A stretch of DNA of 64,000 bases, taken from assembly GCA_021203205.1 (NCBI GenBank), contig JAJQBQ010000001.1, positions 1 to 64,000 of the forward strand, in the 5' to 3' direction. The notes below the pieces were generated by a model that did not search any database, was not told the origin of the DNA, and saw only the letters and a list, made by a program, of their open reading frames with translations. The first letter of the stretch is position 1; each line of letters begins with the position of its first letter. A program made the position numbers and the translations under genes. Origin of the DNA: Lachnospiraceae bacterium (lineage in GTDB: Bacteria > Bacillota > Clostridia > Lachnospirales > Lachnospiraceae). Positions 8,004-17,875 of the stretch are shown piece after piece.

Positions 8004-9314
8004 TTATTTTTTCTTATGTCTTTCGTTGTAATCCCGCACCATATTTGCTTTGGATGCAATGCTTCCGCCTGATCCGGACGATCCGCTGCCGGATGTGCTG
8101 TCGGAAGAATTCTTTTTGGTTTGACTGCTTTCGGACGATGCGTTTTTCTGACTGTTATTTTTGCTGCCGGAATTGCCTGTTCCGGTTTTGGCAGGTGAAT
8201 TCGTGTTGTATTTCGAATTCAGATTCGCGTTCGAAGCAATTTTCTGCGGCGGCTGACCCTTCTTTGCACGCTTTTTGTTCGCCTTTTCCACGTTTTTCTC
8301 GATCAGCTTATTCATGTCTACCTTTTTATAGTAGGCATTGATCGCCAGCTGGAACAGAATCTGGTAAACCGCACCGATTACCCAGTAGAGACCGATACCG
8401 GCCTGCAGGGAGAAGCAGAAAAATACCGAGATCAGCGGCATCGTGTACATCATGACCTTCATGCTGCCGCCGCCCTGCTGATTGCTCTGATTCATCTGAT
8501 TCGCGTCATTTCCGATCTTCACGGAAAGCCACTGTGTCACGCCTGCCAGCACAGGGATCAGCAAAGAGATTCCCATGGCAGACGCAGGTGTCTGCGCAAG
8601 ATTGATACCGCAGAAGGTGTATGCGTGATTGATGTTCTCAATCGCATTGGTGACGGTTGTGAGATCCGCCCCCTCAAACAAAGCCTTTACCTGTTCCCAC
8701 TGACTGGTCGTGAAATTGCTCATGTAGTCGATGACCGTGTTGATGTTGTCCGTTGAAAGAGATGCGGCATCCGTCACCGACGCAAAATCCTCCAGATAAA
8801 CGGTCTCGGCACTGTAGATCTCGTCAATCTTTGAGATCACACCGTTATTTGCGGCCACGGTCACAATTTCTGCATAGTATGCGTTGATCTGGCTCACATA
8901 AGCCGGAATCAGCATGATGACACGGTAGAGGGCAAACAGAATCGGCAGCTGAATCAGCATCTGCAGGCAGCTTCCCGAAGCAGAGACGCCGTACTTTTCA
9001 TAAACGGCTTTCGTCTCTTCCTGCATCTTCATCATTGCGGCCTGGTCGTCTCTTTTTCCGTCGTATTTCTTCTGAATTGCCTGAATCTCAGGATTCATAA
9101 TGGCGGACATTTTTGAAAACTTCTGCTGTCTTACCGTCAGAGGCAGCATCAGAAGACGCACCAGAAGCGTGAATACAATGATCGCAATGCCGACATTTTC
9201 GATGCCGACGGCACTCAACGCGGTGTAAATAAAATCAATGACATAACCTAACAGCTTTGCGATCGGCCCGATAAAAGTTCCGTCATACTTTGTTGCAACT
9301 AAAAAATAACTCAC
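8004..9314 (-). CDS. yidC: membrane protein insertase YidC
   Basis: YidC/OxaA inserts and folds membrane proteins in the cytoplasmic membrane. The conserved first transmembrane helix with its groove arginine (TLLVRLLMLPLTVRQQK) is at about residues 48-65, followed by the cytoplasmic hairpin (MSAIMNPEIQAIQKKYDGK) and four further helices, including LISVFFCFSLQAGIGLYWVIG. It starts at a GTG preceded by GGGAG. An extracellular insertion between helices 2 and 3 is rich in Asp and Thr. The C-terminal ~90 residues are basic then Ser/Asn/Gly-rich, a probable ribosome-contacting tail. It belongs to the rpmH-rnpA-yidD-yidC-jag operon. Confidence 0.95.
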   Translation of the reverse strand: MSYFLVATKYDGTFIGPIAKLLGYVIDFIYTALSAVGIENVGIAIIVFTLLVRLLMLPLTVRQQKFSKMSAIMNPEIQAIQKKYDGKRDDQAAMMKMQEETKAVYEKYGVSASGSCLQMLIQLPILFALYRVIMLIPAYVSQINAYYAEIVTVAANNGVISKIDEIYSAETVYLEDFASVTDAASLSTDNINTVIDYMSNFTTSQWEQVKALFEGADLTTVTNAIENINHAYTFCGINLAQTPASAMGISLLIPVLAGVTQWLSVKIGNDANQMNQSNQQGGGSMKVMMYTMPLISVFFCFSLQAGIGLYWVIGAVYQILFQLAINAYYKKVDMNKLIEKNVEKANKKRAKKGQPPQKIASNANLNSKYNTNSPAKTGTGNSGSKNNSQKNASSESSQTKKNSSDSTSGSGSSGSGGSIASKANMVRDYNERHKKK

Positions 9315-9360
9315 ACTTTTCTCCCATCGGCCATGTTTTTTAAGGCATTAACCGCTATGA

Positions 9361-9573
9361 TTACGGTACCGGGTCATATCCGCCCGGTGAAAACGGGTTG
9401 CATCTTAAGATTCTTTTTGCGGCCATAAACCCGCCTTTCAGCGCTCCATACTTTTCAATCGCTTCCACTGCATACTGGGAACACGTCGGAATGTACCTGC
9501 AGTGGCATGTTCTCTTTAAAGGTGACAGAAACTTCTGGTAAAAGCGAATGCATGCGATCATGATTTTTTTCAT
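9361..9573 (-). CDS. yidD: membrane protein insertion efficiency factor YidD
   Basis: This 70-residue protein is a YidD family member, a small basic membrane-associated factor that assists YidC. The family pattern is clear: [11 protein letters not shown], then [19 protein letters not shown], then [17 protein letters not shown]. The conserved cysteines are present. Its ATG overlaps the rnpA stop by 4 bp (ATGA), indicating translational coupling. It sits between rnpA and yidC as usual. Confidence 0.95.
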   Translation of the reverse strand: MKKIMIACIRFYQKFLSPLKRTCHCRYIPTCSQYAVEAIEKYGALKGGFMAAKRILRCNPFSPGGYDPVP

Positions 9574-9929
9574 ATCAGACCCTGTCCTTCCTCTTCCTTC
9601 AGCACCCGGTGAAGCTTCGCCAGGTGCAGCATGGCGCCCTCGATTTCGCGGTATCCCTTTCCTTTTGCGTCGCTTCTCGCGACAAAAACAAGGTCATATC
9701 CCTGTTTAAACTTCTGACAGTTCAGACGGTAGCTTTCTCTGATCAGTCTGGTAATGCGATGTCTTACTACGCTATTTCCTGTTTTTTTACTCACCGAGAT
9801 TCCGATTCGATTCTCTTTTTCACAGTTCGGGTGAATATACATTACCAGATAGCGGTTTGCCTTCGACCTCCGCTCTTCGTATACCTCTTTAAACTGCCCG
9901 TAATTCTTAAGCGAATTTAACTTTGCCAT
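9570..9929 (-). CDS. rnpA: ribonuclease P protein component
   Basis: RnpA binds the RNase P RNA for tRNA 5' processing. The N-terminus [22 protein letters not shown], the strand [19 protein letters not shown] with the RNR-like basic helix, and [11 protein letters not shown] are all typical. The start at 9929 gives a 119-residue product that matches the family's normal N-terminus; an in-frame GTG nine codons upstream is possible. It follows rpmH by about 50 bp and overlaps yidD. The RNase P RNA gene itself is not in the window. Confidence 0.95.
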   Translation of the reverse strand: MAKLNSLKNYGQFKEVYEERRSKANRYLVMYIHPNCEKENRIGISVSKKTGNSVVRHRITRLIRESYRLNCQKFKQGYDLVFVARSDAKGKGYREIEGAMLHLAKLHRVLKEEEGQGLI

Positions 9930-9979
9930 TCTTTTTCTTTCAAGAAGAAAGGCCACATCATTTCAATGCGGCCTGCTCT

Positions 9980-10114
9980 TTACGCTGATAATCTCTTCCG
10001 ACCTTTCGCTCTTCTGGCCGCAAGAACTTTCCTTCCGTTTGCCGTACTCATTCTTTTGCGGAAACCATGAACTTTCGATCTCTGCCTCTTTTTCGGCTGA
10101 AATGTCATCTTCAT
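9980..10114 (-). CDS. rpmH: 50S ribosomal protein L34
   Basis: L34 is a 44-residue, very basic protein of the large ribosomal subunit. The whole sequence is diagnostic ([18 protein letters not shown] at the start, [13 protein letters not shown] at the end). The start at 10114 is set by AAGGAGGTG eight bases upstream; an upstream in-frame extension lacks family similarity. It is the first gene of the rpmH-rnpA-yidD-yidC-jag operon and diverges from dnaA. Confidence 0.98.
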   Translation of the reverse strand: MKMTFQPKKRQRSKVHGFRKRMSTANGRKVLAARRAKGRKRLSA

Positions 10115-10160
10115 ATTGCTATGCACCTCCTTACTTATCGGATAGTAAAACATCTGTGCA

Positions 10161-10189
10161 ATTATAGTAAAAATGGGTGTGGGAGTCAA
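10161..10189 (-). promoter_or_regulatory. rpmH operon promoter
   Basis: On the minus strand TTGACT (10184-10189) is followed by a 17-bp spacer and a perfect TATAAT (10161-10166), about 47 bp before the rpmH start. This is a near-consensus sigma-A promoter and is adjacent to the first DnaA boxes of the origin, so DnaA could influence it. Confidence 0.8.
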
Positions 10190-10215
10190 GCGACTTTTTT
10201 TTATTTTTTTAAAAC

Positions 10216-10538
10216 TTATCCACAATATCCACAAAACAATTGTCCACAACTTATTCAGCCACATTGTGTATTCATTTATTCATCCGAAAAATGTGGACAA
10301 GTTCGTGGATAACGTGGAAAACTCCTACATATGTTCGGGAAGTTATCCACTTTTCCCCGGTTTTCACGTGGATAAGTGGATAATTTTTCAATTGTTGATT
10401 CTGTGGAAAAGTGGATTATTCATGTGGATATCTTTCAGTCCAACTCCACCTTATTCACATGCCTTTGTGGATTTCTGCGACAAAATTCGACCGTTTTTCC
10501 ACCTTCTTTTATTTATCCACATTTTCCACCGTGGATAG
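10216..10538. promoter_or_regulatory. DnaA-box cluster upstream of dnaA (oriC, upstream half)
   Basis: At least fifteen DnaA-box-like 9-mers in both orientations fill this stretch. Perfect TTATCCACA occurs at 10216-10224 and 10513-10521. Near matches include ATATCCACA 10225, TTGTCCACA 10240, TGTGGACAA 10292, CGTGGATAA 10304 and 10367, CGTGGAAAA 10313, TTATCCACT 10343, AGTGGATAA 10375, TGTGGAAAA 10402, TGTGGATAT 10423, TTATTCACA 10451, TGTGGATTT 10466, TTTTCCACC 10522 and CGTGGATAG 10530. This matches the upstream part of the bipartite Bacillus-type origin and probably also autoregulates dnaA. Confidence 0.9.
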
Positions 10539-10589
10539 TCGGTAGATAAAAAACGCTTCCCGCTGCCGCTTCCCCGGGAAAAAAGACTA

Positions 10590-10618
10590 TAGACTTTTTC
10601 TACGTTTTATAGTAGAAT
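10590..10618 (+). promoter_or_regulatory. probable dnaA promoter
   Basis: TAGACT (10590-10595), a 17-bp spacer and TAGAAT (10613-10618) resemble a sigma-A promoter reading towards dnaA, giving a leader of about 105 nt. The leader contains a GCCCGCAAAGCGGGC hairpin near 10690-10704. The -35 element is only a partial match. Confidence 0.5.
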
Positions 10619-10728
10619 ATCGAAGATTGCCTTTTCAGGCACTTTGTGTTTGTATGGGATGTTTTTTCCGTATTTTTATACATGTTTCTGCCCGCAAAGC
10701 GGGCCGGCAGTTTTCGTGTGAGGTTTGT

Positions 10729-12105
10729 ATGTTTCAGAAGATTCTGGATAACTGGGATGTGATATTGGATACCTTAAAGCAGGAGTTTGAGCTGACTTCT
10801 GTTTCTTTTCGGACGTGGATTCAGCCTTTAAAACCATGCTCTCTGCAGGGCAATGAGCTTACTGTCACAGTGCCTTCCCAGGTTCAGGCTTTAAAGTTTA
10901 TCAAAAAAAACTATCAGGCAAAGCTCAGTTATGTGGTGTCTGAGGTTATGGACGAGGAAATTGAGGTAAACTTTGTTCTGGATACCAGTGTCTCGGCCGC
11001 GGAAGACAGCGGACAGTCGAATCCGGCTCCCGTAGTGCAGGCTTCCCTGGAACAGCGCATGCTGGAGGCCAATATCAACTCGAAATATACGTTTGACACC
11101 TTTGTGGTCGGCGGAAACAATAATTTTGCCCACGCGGCCGCGCTGGCTGTGGCGGAATCCCCCGCGGAAATCTACAACCCTCTTTTTATTTACGGGGGTG
11201 TCGGTCTGGGTAAGACGCACCTGATGCACTCCATCGCCCGTTTTATTCTGGAAAATAATCCGGATGTCAAGGTTCTCTACACCACAAGTGAGGCCTTCAC
11301 CAATGAGCTGATCAATATCATCCGTAACCAGAACCAGGAAGCCATTGCCGCATTCCGCAGCAAATATCGAAACATTGATGTTCTTCTGGTGGACGATATT
11401 CAGTTTATCATAGGAAAGGACCGCAGTCAGGAGGAGTTCTTCCATACTTTTAATACTTTGTTTCTTCAGAAGAAGCAGATCGTCATCTCCTCCGATAAGC
11501 CGCCGAAGGAGATGAACACACTGGATGCCCGCCTGACGACACGCTTTGAGTCCGGACTGACCGTGGATATTCAGTCTCCGGACTACGAGACGCGCATGGC
11601 TATATTGAGGAAGAAAGCGGATTCCGAGCATTACGATATCAGCGACGATATCCTCCAGTACATTGCCAACCACATTACCTCGAACATCCGTGAACTCGAG
11701 GGTGCGCTGACGAAGATTGTGGCTTACTCAAAACTGAGCCCGATTGAAATGGATCTGAATTTTGCCCAGAATGCCCTGAAGGATATCATATCACCGGGAT
11801 CCGAGTTTAAGATCACGATTTCCTACATTATAAGAGCGGTGGCGGACGAGTTCGGTATTTCCCCGAACGATCTCACATCCAAGAAGCGCACGCAGGACCT
11901 CGTCTATGCGCGGCATATCTGCATGTATCTCTGCCGCACACTCACGGATAATTCCCTCGACAACATCGGCATGATGCTTGGAAAGCGGGATCATTCCACC
12001 GTAATTCACGGAATCGAGCGCGTGACCGATGAACTGACCGACCATCCAAACCAGAAAACCATCGAGCTGGTGGAGACGCTGACAAAAAAGCTTACGCCGG
12101 AATGA
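10729..12105 (+). CDS. dnaA: chromosomal replication initiator protein DnaA
   Basis: DnaA opens the origin and loads the replicative helicase. The start at 10729 (MFQKILDNWDVILDTLKQEF) is chosen because it matches domain I and has GAGG upstream; the open frame extends 34 codons further without family similarity. The 458-residue product has domain I (1-80), a linker, AAA+ domain III with Walker A GGVGLGKTH (about residue 155) and Walker B LLVDDIQ (about residue 219), and the DNA-binding domain IV signature GKRDHSTVIHG (about residue 417). It is flanked on both sides by DnaA-box clusters. Confidence 0.98.
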   Translation: MFQKILDNWDVILDTLKQEFELTSVSFRTWIQPLKPCSLQGNELTVTVPSQVQALKFIKKNYQAKLSYVVSEVMDEEIEVNFVLDTSVSAAEDSGQSNPAPVVQASLEQRMLEANINSKYTFDTFVVGGNNNFAHAAALAVAESPAEIYNPLFIYGGVGLGKTHLMHSIARFILENNPDVKVLYTTSEAFTNELINIIRNQNQEAIAAFRSKYRNIDVLLVDDIQFIIGKDRSQEEFFHTFNTLFLQKKQIVISSDKPPKEMNTLDARLTTRFESGLTVDIQSPDYETRMAILRKKADSEHYDISDDILQYIANHITSNIRELEGALTKIVAYSKLSPIEMDLNFAQNALKDIISPGSEFKITISYIIRAVADEFGISPNDLTSKKRTQDLVYARHICMYLCRTLTDNSLDNIGMMLGKRDHSTVIHGIERVTDELTDHPNQKTIELVETLTKKLTPE

Positions 12106-12123
12106 TAGTTTTCCACGATTTAT

Positions 12124-12500
12124 TGTGGATTACTGTGTGGATTGCTGTGGATAACGCTTATTTTATCCACAATTTTCCTCCCGAATGATTTTTCGGCGGT
12201 TCGCAGGCCGGGAAAAGTTTTCCCCGGCCCATTCACAGGTTTTCCAGACCTTTTCCCCGGGTTTTCCCCAAAGAAAAAAGTGTTGCTTAATACAACAGCG
12301 ATCTGCGTGGTTGACTGACTTTCCTGGGATTTGGGAATTTTTACCGGGTTTGTTCCTATTTACAATAAAGCTGACCGGACATTCCCGTTGTTTAGAACAA
12401 CAGCACGGTTCGTTTCAGCCGGATGTAGTTGAGTTATCAACTTATCCACACCCCTTATTATTATTACTAAGATAAACTTAATATATATTTATTTATCGCG
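12124..12500. other. oriC: oriC core: DnaA boxes, DnaA-trio tract and unwinding region
   Basis: Between dnaA and dnaN are TGTGGATTA (12124), TGTGGATTG (12136), perfect TGTGGATAA (12146-12154) and TTATCCACA (12163-12171), then a weaker TTATCAACT (12434) and perfect TTATCCACA (12442-12450). The last box is followed directly by CCCC (12451-12454), four TTA and one CTA triplets (12455-12469), and a strongly AT-rich run to about 12497. Box, short GC tract, trinucleotide repeat and AT-rich DNA in this order match the basal unwinding system described for Bacillus subtilis, where DnaA-trios guide strand opening. Two imperfect hairpins ending in ACAAC (12281-12297, 12387-12401) lie between. Confidence 0.88.
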
Positions 12501-12560
12501 CGCGAAGCGATGATACGGAAAAAGAACGAAAAACGTAACATCCGTTTTTCCACCGTACAC

Positions 12561-12720
12561 GTTGAACACAGAAAAATTTCGATATTGAAACAATGCTATG
12601 ATTCACAGAGAGTTCGAATTGAAACAATGTTGTGATTCACAAAGAGTTCGAACCGTAACAATACTGTAAATCACAGCGATTTCGAATCGTAATAATGCTG
12701 TAATTTACAGCGACGAGAGC
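12561..12720. repeat. 34-bp tandem repeats carrying 13-bp palindromes, upstream of dnaN
   Basis: Four full units start at 12587, 12621, 12655 and 12689, exactly 34 bp apart, with a partial fifth before them. Each unit contains a 13-bp inverted repeat: CTATGATTCACAG (12596), TTGTGATTCACAA (12630), CTGTAAATCACAG (12664), CTGTAATTTACAG (12698). Copies two and four are perfect palindromes that differ at paired positions, so symmetry is kept while sequence changes. They do not resemble DnaA boxes or parS. The arrangement suggests operators for a dimeric DNA-binding protein controlling dnaN or the origin. Confidence 0.75.
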
Positions 12721-12747
12721 AGGAATTATACCGAAGGAGAACAGGGC

Positions 12748-13854
12748 ATGAAAATTGATTTTGAAAAACAGGATCTGCTGGATGCAATCAACATTGCCTT
12801 AAAGGCTGTCCCATCCAGAACGACAATGACAATTCTGGAATGCATCATGATTGATGCCAGAGGAGATACCATCCTCTTTACGACAAACGACACGGAGCTT
12901 GGCATCGAGACAACCGTGAAGGGCAGAATTATCGAGGGCGGTTCCATCGCTGTCGAAGCAAAGTTTTTTGCGGATATCGCCAGAAAGATGCCGGAGGGCA
13001 CCATCCATTTTCAGAGCGATGAGAATTACCGCATCACTATCACCAGCGGAAGCGCTCTGTTCCACATCCAGGGACAGGATGGAGAGGATTTTCCGTTTAT
13101 ACCGGAAATCGAAAAAAATATCTGTCTGGAGCTGTCCCAGCTTACGCTGAGAGACATGATCCGCCAGACAATCTTTTCCACGGCCGACGGGGAGAGCAAC
13201 AAGATCATGTCCGGTGAACTTTTTGAAGTGCGCGACAATGTGTTAAGGCTGATTGCCCTGGACGGACACCGGATTGCCATACGGCGCGTGGAACTCGCGT
13301 CGGAATGTGACAATATCCGCTCCGTGATCCCGGGAAAGACGCTGGCCGAGATCGGCAGAATTCTGAACGGCGGTATCGAAGACATGGTTCAGGTCTATTT
13401 TGAGGACAGCTATGTCATGTTTGAGTTTGACCGCACCATCGTGGTGTCGCGGCTCATCGACGGTGACTATTTCGACGTGGACCGGATGATTGCCCCAAAT
13501 TATACCACAAAGGTTAAGCTCGACAAAAACATGTTTTTAAACTGCATTGACCGCGCAACGCTGATGACCCGGGAGAGCGACCGCAAGCCGATCATTCTGG
13601 AAATCGGGGAGGATATCATGAAGGTGCGGATTCAGTCCATCGCCGGCTCTCTGAACGACTCGCTGGAGATCGAAAAAGAGGGGCAGGATATGAAGATCGC
13701 CTTCAACCCGAAGTTTTTTCTGGATGCGCTGCGGGCCATCGACGACGAGAGTATTACGCTGTATCTGATCAACCAGAAGGCGCCCTGCACGATCCGGGAT
13801 GAGGCGAACAGCTATCTTTATCTGCTGCTGCCGGTGAATTTTGTGGACATGTGA
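12748..13854 (+). CDS. dnaN: DNA polymerase III beta sliding clamp
   Basis: DnaN forms the ring-shaped clamp that tethers the replicative polymerase and many repair proteins. The 368 residues show the usual three clamp folds, starting MKIDFEKQDLLDAINIALKAVP and ending YLYLLLPVNFVDM, the conserved C-terminus that lines the binding pocket. The ATG follows AAGGAGAACAGGGC. It is downstream of dnaA and the 34-bp repeats, and leads dnaN-S4-recF-gyrB-gyrA. Confidence 0.97.
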   Translation: MKIDFEKQDLLDAINIALKAVPSRTTMTILECIMIDARGDTILFTTNDTELGIETTVKGRIIEGGSIAVEAKFFADIARKMPEGTIHFQSDENYRITITSGSALFHIQGQDGEDFPFIPEIEKNICLELSQLTLRDMIRQTIFSTADGESNKIMSGELFEVRDNVLRLIALDGHRIAIRRVELASECDNIRSVIPGKTLAEIGRILNGGIEDMVQVYFEDSYVMFEFDRTIVVSRLIDGDYFDVDRMIAPNYTTKVKLDKNMFLNCIDRATLMTRESDRKPIILEIGEDIMKVRIQSIAGSLNDSLEIEKEGQDMKIAFNPKFFLDALRAIDDESITLYLINQKAPCTIRDEANSYLYLLLPVNFVDM

Positions 13855-13998
13855 TTTAGGATTGAGGGATCCGGAGGAAACGCTTCACATTGCATCCTCA
13901 TTGCGCAGCAATCCGTGGCGTCAGAGGTTTCGACACCGGTATCATGTGAGTAATGTGAACAGTAAACTGTTCTGTAAATTCAGGGTTGCGGAGGTAAC

Positions 13999-14238
13999 AT
14001 GCAGAAATTTGTTTTGAAAGATGAGTTCATAAAACTCGGTCAGCTTCTGAAAGCCGCGGGTCTGGCAGATTCCGGCGCACAGGCGAAGGAAGTGATCGAG
14101 GAGGGCAGAGTGCTGGTGAACGGGGAAGTCGAGGTCAGGCGCGGAAGAAAACTGCGGGGCGGCGATGTGGCAGAATTTGACGGGGAGAGAGTTGCCGTCT
14201 GCGCAAACGACGGGCCGACGGTGACAATTGATCTTTGA
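13999..14238 (+). CDS. yaaA: S4-domain RNA-binding protein (YaaA family)
   Basis: This 79-residue protein is almost entirely an S4 RNA-binding domain (LGQLLKAAGLADSGAQAKEV, then VLVNGEVEVRRGRKLRGGD). YaaA/RlbA proteins between dnaN and recF are conserved in Firmicutes and associate with ribosomes; the precise role is not settled. The start has GGAGG six bases upstream. The position and length are typical. Confidence 0.9.
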   Translation: MQKFVLKDEFIKLGQLLKAAGLADSGAQAKEVIEEGRVLVNGEVEVRRGRKLRGGDVAEFDGERVAVCANDGPTVTIDL

Positions 14239-14393
14239 ATTTCCATATCATTTTTAAGAAAATTCCGGTCGAATTTTTTGAATGCAGAAGTGCCGCTGCA
14301 CAAAAATCAGGGAAGAGCCATTGGAAGGCAGCGGAAAAATACATGTCGGCGGAAGAAGATTTTCAGAATGGTGAGGGATAATCTAAGCGGACT

Positions 14394-15497
14394 ATGGTGA
14401 TTGATTCGATTGAGGTAAAGAATTTCAGAAATTATGAGATGCTTTCTCTGAAACCTGACGAAAATACCACAATTTTGTACGGCGACAACGGGCAGGGTAA
14501 GACGAACATTCTGGAGGCTGTCTATGTCGGCAGTACGAGCCGGTCTCACCGGACAAATAAAGAGAGCGAGATGATCCGTTTCGGCGAGGAGGAAGCGCAT
14601 GTCAAGATGTTTGTAAAGCGCGGCGTACACTCATCGCGCATTGATATCCATCTGAAAAAGAACCGTTCAAAGGGCATCGCCATCGACGGAATTCCCATAC
14701 GCAAGGCTTCCGAACTGTTCGGTGTGGTGAATGTGATTTTCTTTGCGCCGGAGGATTTGTTTATCATAAAGAACGGGCCGGCGGACCGCAGGCGTTTTCT
14801 TGACATGGAGCTGTGCCAGCTGGACAAAATCTATGTTTATCACCTGATTCAGTACAATAAGGCGCTGATCCAGAGAAATAAACTGCTCAAGGAGCTGGAA
14901 TTTCGGCCGAAGCTGATCGACACGCTGGATATCTGGGACGCGCATCTGGCAAATTACGGCAGGGAAGTGATTAAAAGAAGGCGCGATTTTGTCGCGGAGC
15001 TGGGCAGTATTGCCGGGCCGATTCACCGGCAGCTTTCCGGTGAGCGGGAAAATCTGCGGCTTTCCTACGAGGAATCCAGCGATGAGGAACACCTGGAACA
15101 GGCGATTGCGGCGGGGCGCGAGCGGGATTTAAAATATCACAATTCCGGCATCGGACCCCATCGGGATGATATCTGTTTTTCGCTGGATGGGACGGATCTG
15201 CGGCGTTTCGGCAGCCAGGGGCAGCAGAGAACGGCGGCACTGGCACTGAAGCTTGCGGAGATCGAGCTGGTGAAACGGCGGATTAAGGATACGCCGATTT
15301 TGCTGCTGGATGATGTTTTTTCGGAGCTGGATTCAAACCGGCAGAACCGGCTGCTGGGGGAGCTGAAAGGAATTCAGACGATTATTACCTGCACGGGTCT
15401 GGATGAGCTGGTGGAAAACCGGTGCAGGATGGATAAAATTTATTACGTGGCAGGAGGAAAAGCGGAAGAAAAGAGAGAGCAGAATCGTGGACAGTAA
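14394..15497 (+). CDS. recF: DNA replication and repair protein RecF
   Basis: RecF is an SMC-like ATPase that helps load RecA at gapped DNA and stalled forks. The N-terminal IDSIEVKNFRNYEML, Walker A YGDNGQGKTNILEAV (about residue 31), a GSQGQQRTAALALKLAE signature and Walker B ILLLDDVFSELD are present. The length of 367 is normal. The start codon has only a weak ribosome-binding site (AGCGGACT). It lies 155 bp after the S4 gene and 32 bp before gyrB. Confidence 0.96.
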   Translation: MVIDSIEVKNFRNYEMLSLKPDENTTILYGDNGQGKTNILEAVYVGSTSRSHRTNKESEMIRFGEEEAHVKMFVKRGVHSSRIDIHLKKNRSKGIAIDGIPIRKASELFGVVNVIFFAPEDLFIIKNGPADRRRFLDMELCQLDKIYVYHLIQYNKALIQRNKLLKELEFRPKLIDTLDIWDAHLANYGREVIKRRRDFVAELGSIAGPIHRQLSGERENLRLSYEESSDEEHLEQAIAAGRERDLKYHNSGIGPHRDDICFSLDGTDLRRFGSQGQQRTAALALKLAEIELVKRRIKDTPILLLDDVFSELDSNRQNRLLGELKGIQTIITCTGLDELVENRCRMDKIYYVAGGKAEEKREQNRGQ

Positions 15498-15505
15498 CTT
15501 TTTAA

Positions 15506-17725
<2,220 letters not shown>

Positions 17726-17734
17726 TTGTGAGGA

Positions 17735-17834
17735 CTGAAGTTCCGCTTCGTGACATTTGGCTGGCGTCGAAGTCGGGTGGCTTGAGAAAATTGCTTCGCA
17801 ATTGTCTCAGCGAAGTTTGGCAGAGCTGAACTTC
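17735..17834. other. structured gyrB-gyrA spacer
   Basis: The 150-bp gap contains nested inverted repeats: CTGAAGTTC (17735-17743) against GAACTTCGG (17828-17836), and an inner hairpin TTGAGAAAATTGC/GCAATTGTCTCA near 17791-17815 with a TTC loop. It has no T-run, so it may be an mRNA processing or stability element rather than a terminator. Confidence 0.4.
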
Positions 17835-17875
17835 GGATTGAATTACGCTGAAGCGTTCGTCGAAAAGAGGATAGA

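Noticed and set aside
10361-10376. parS-like TTTTCACGTGGATAAG
   Set aside because: The CACGTG core is present but the arms are not symmetric; it overlaps DnaA boxes.
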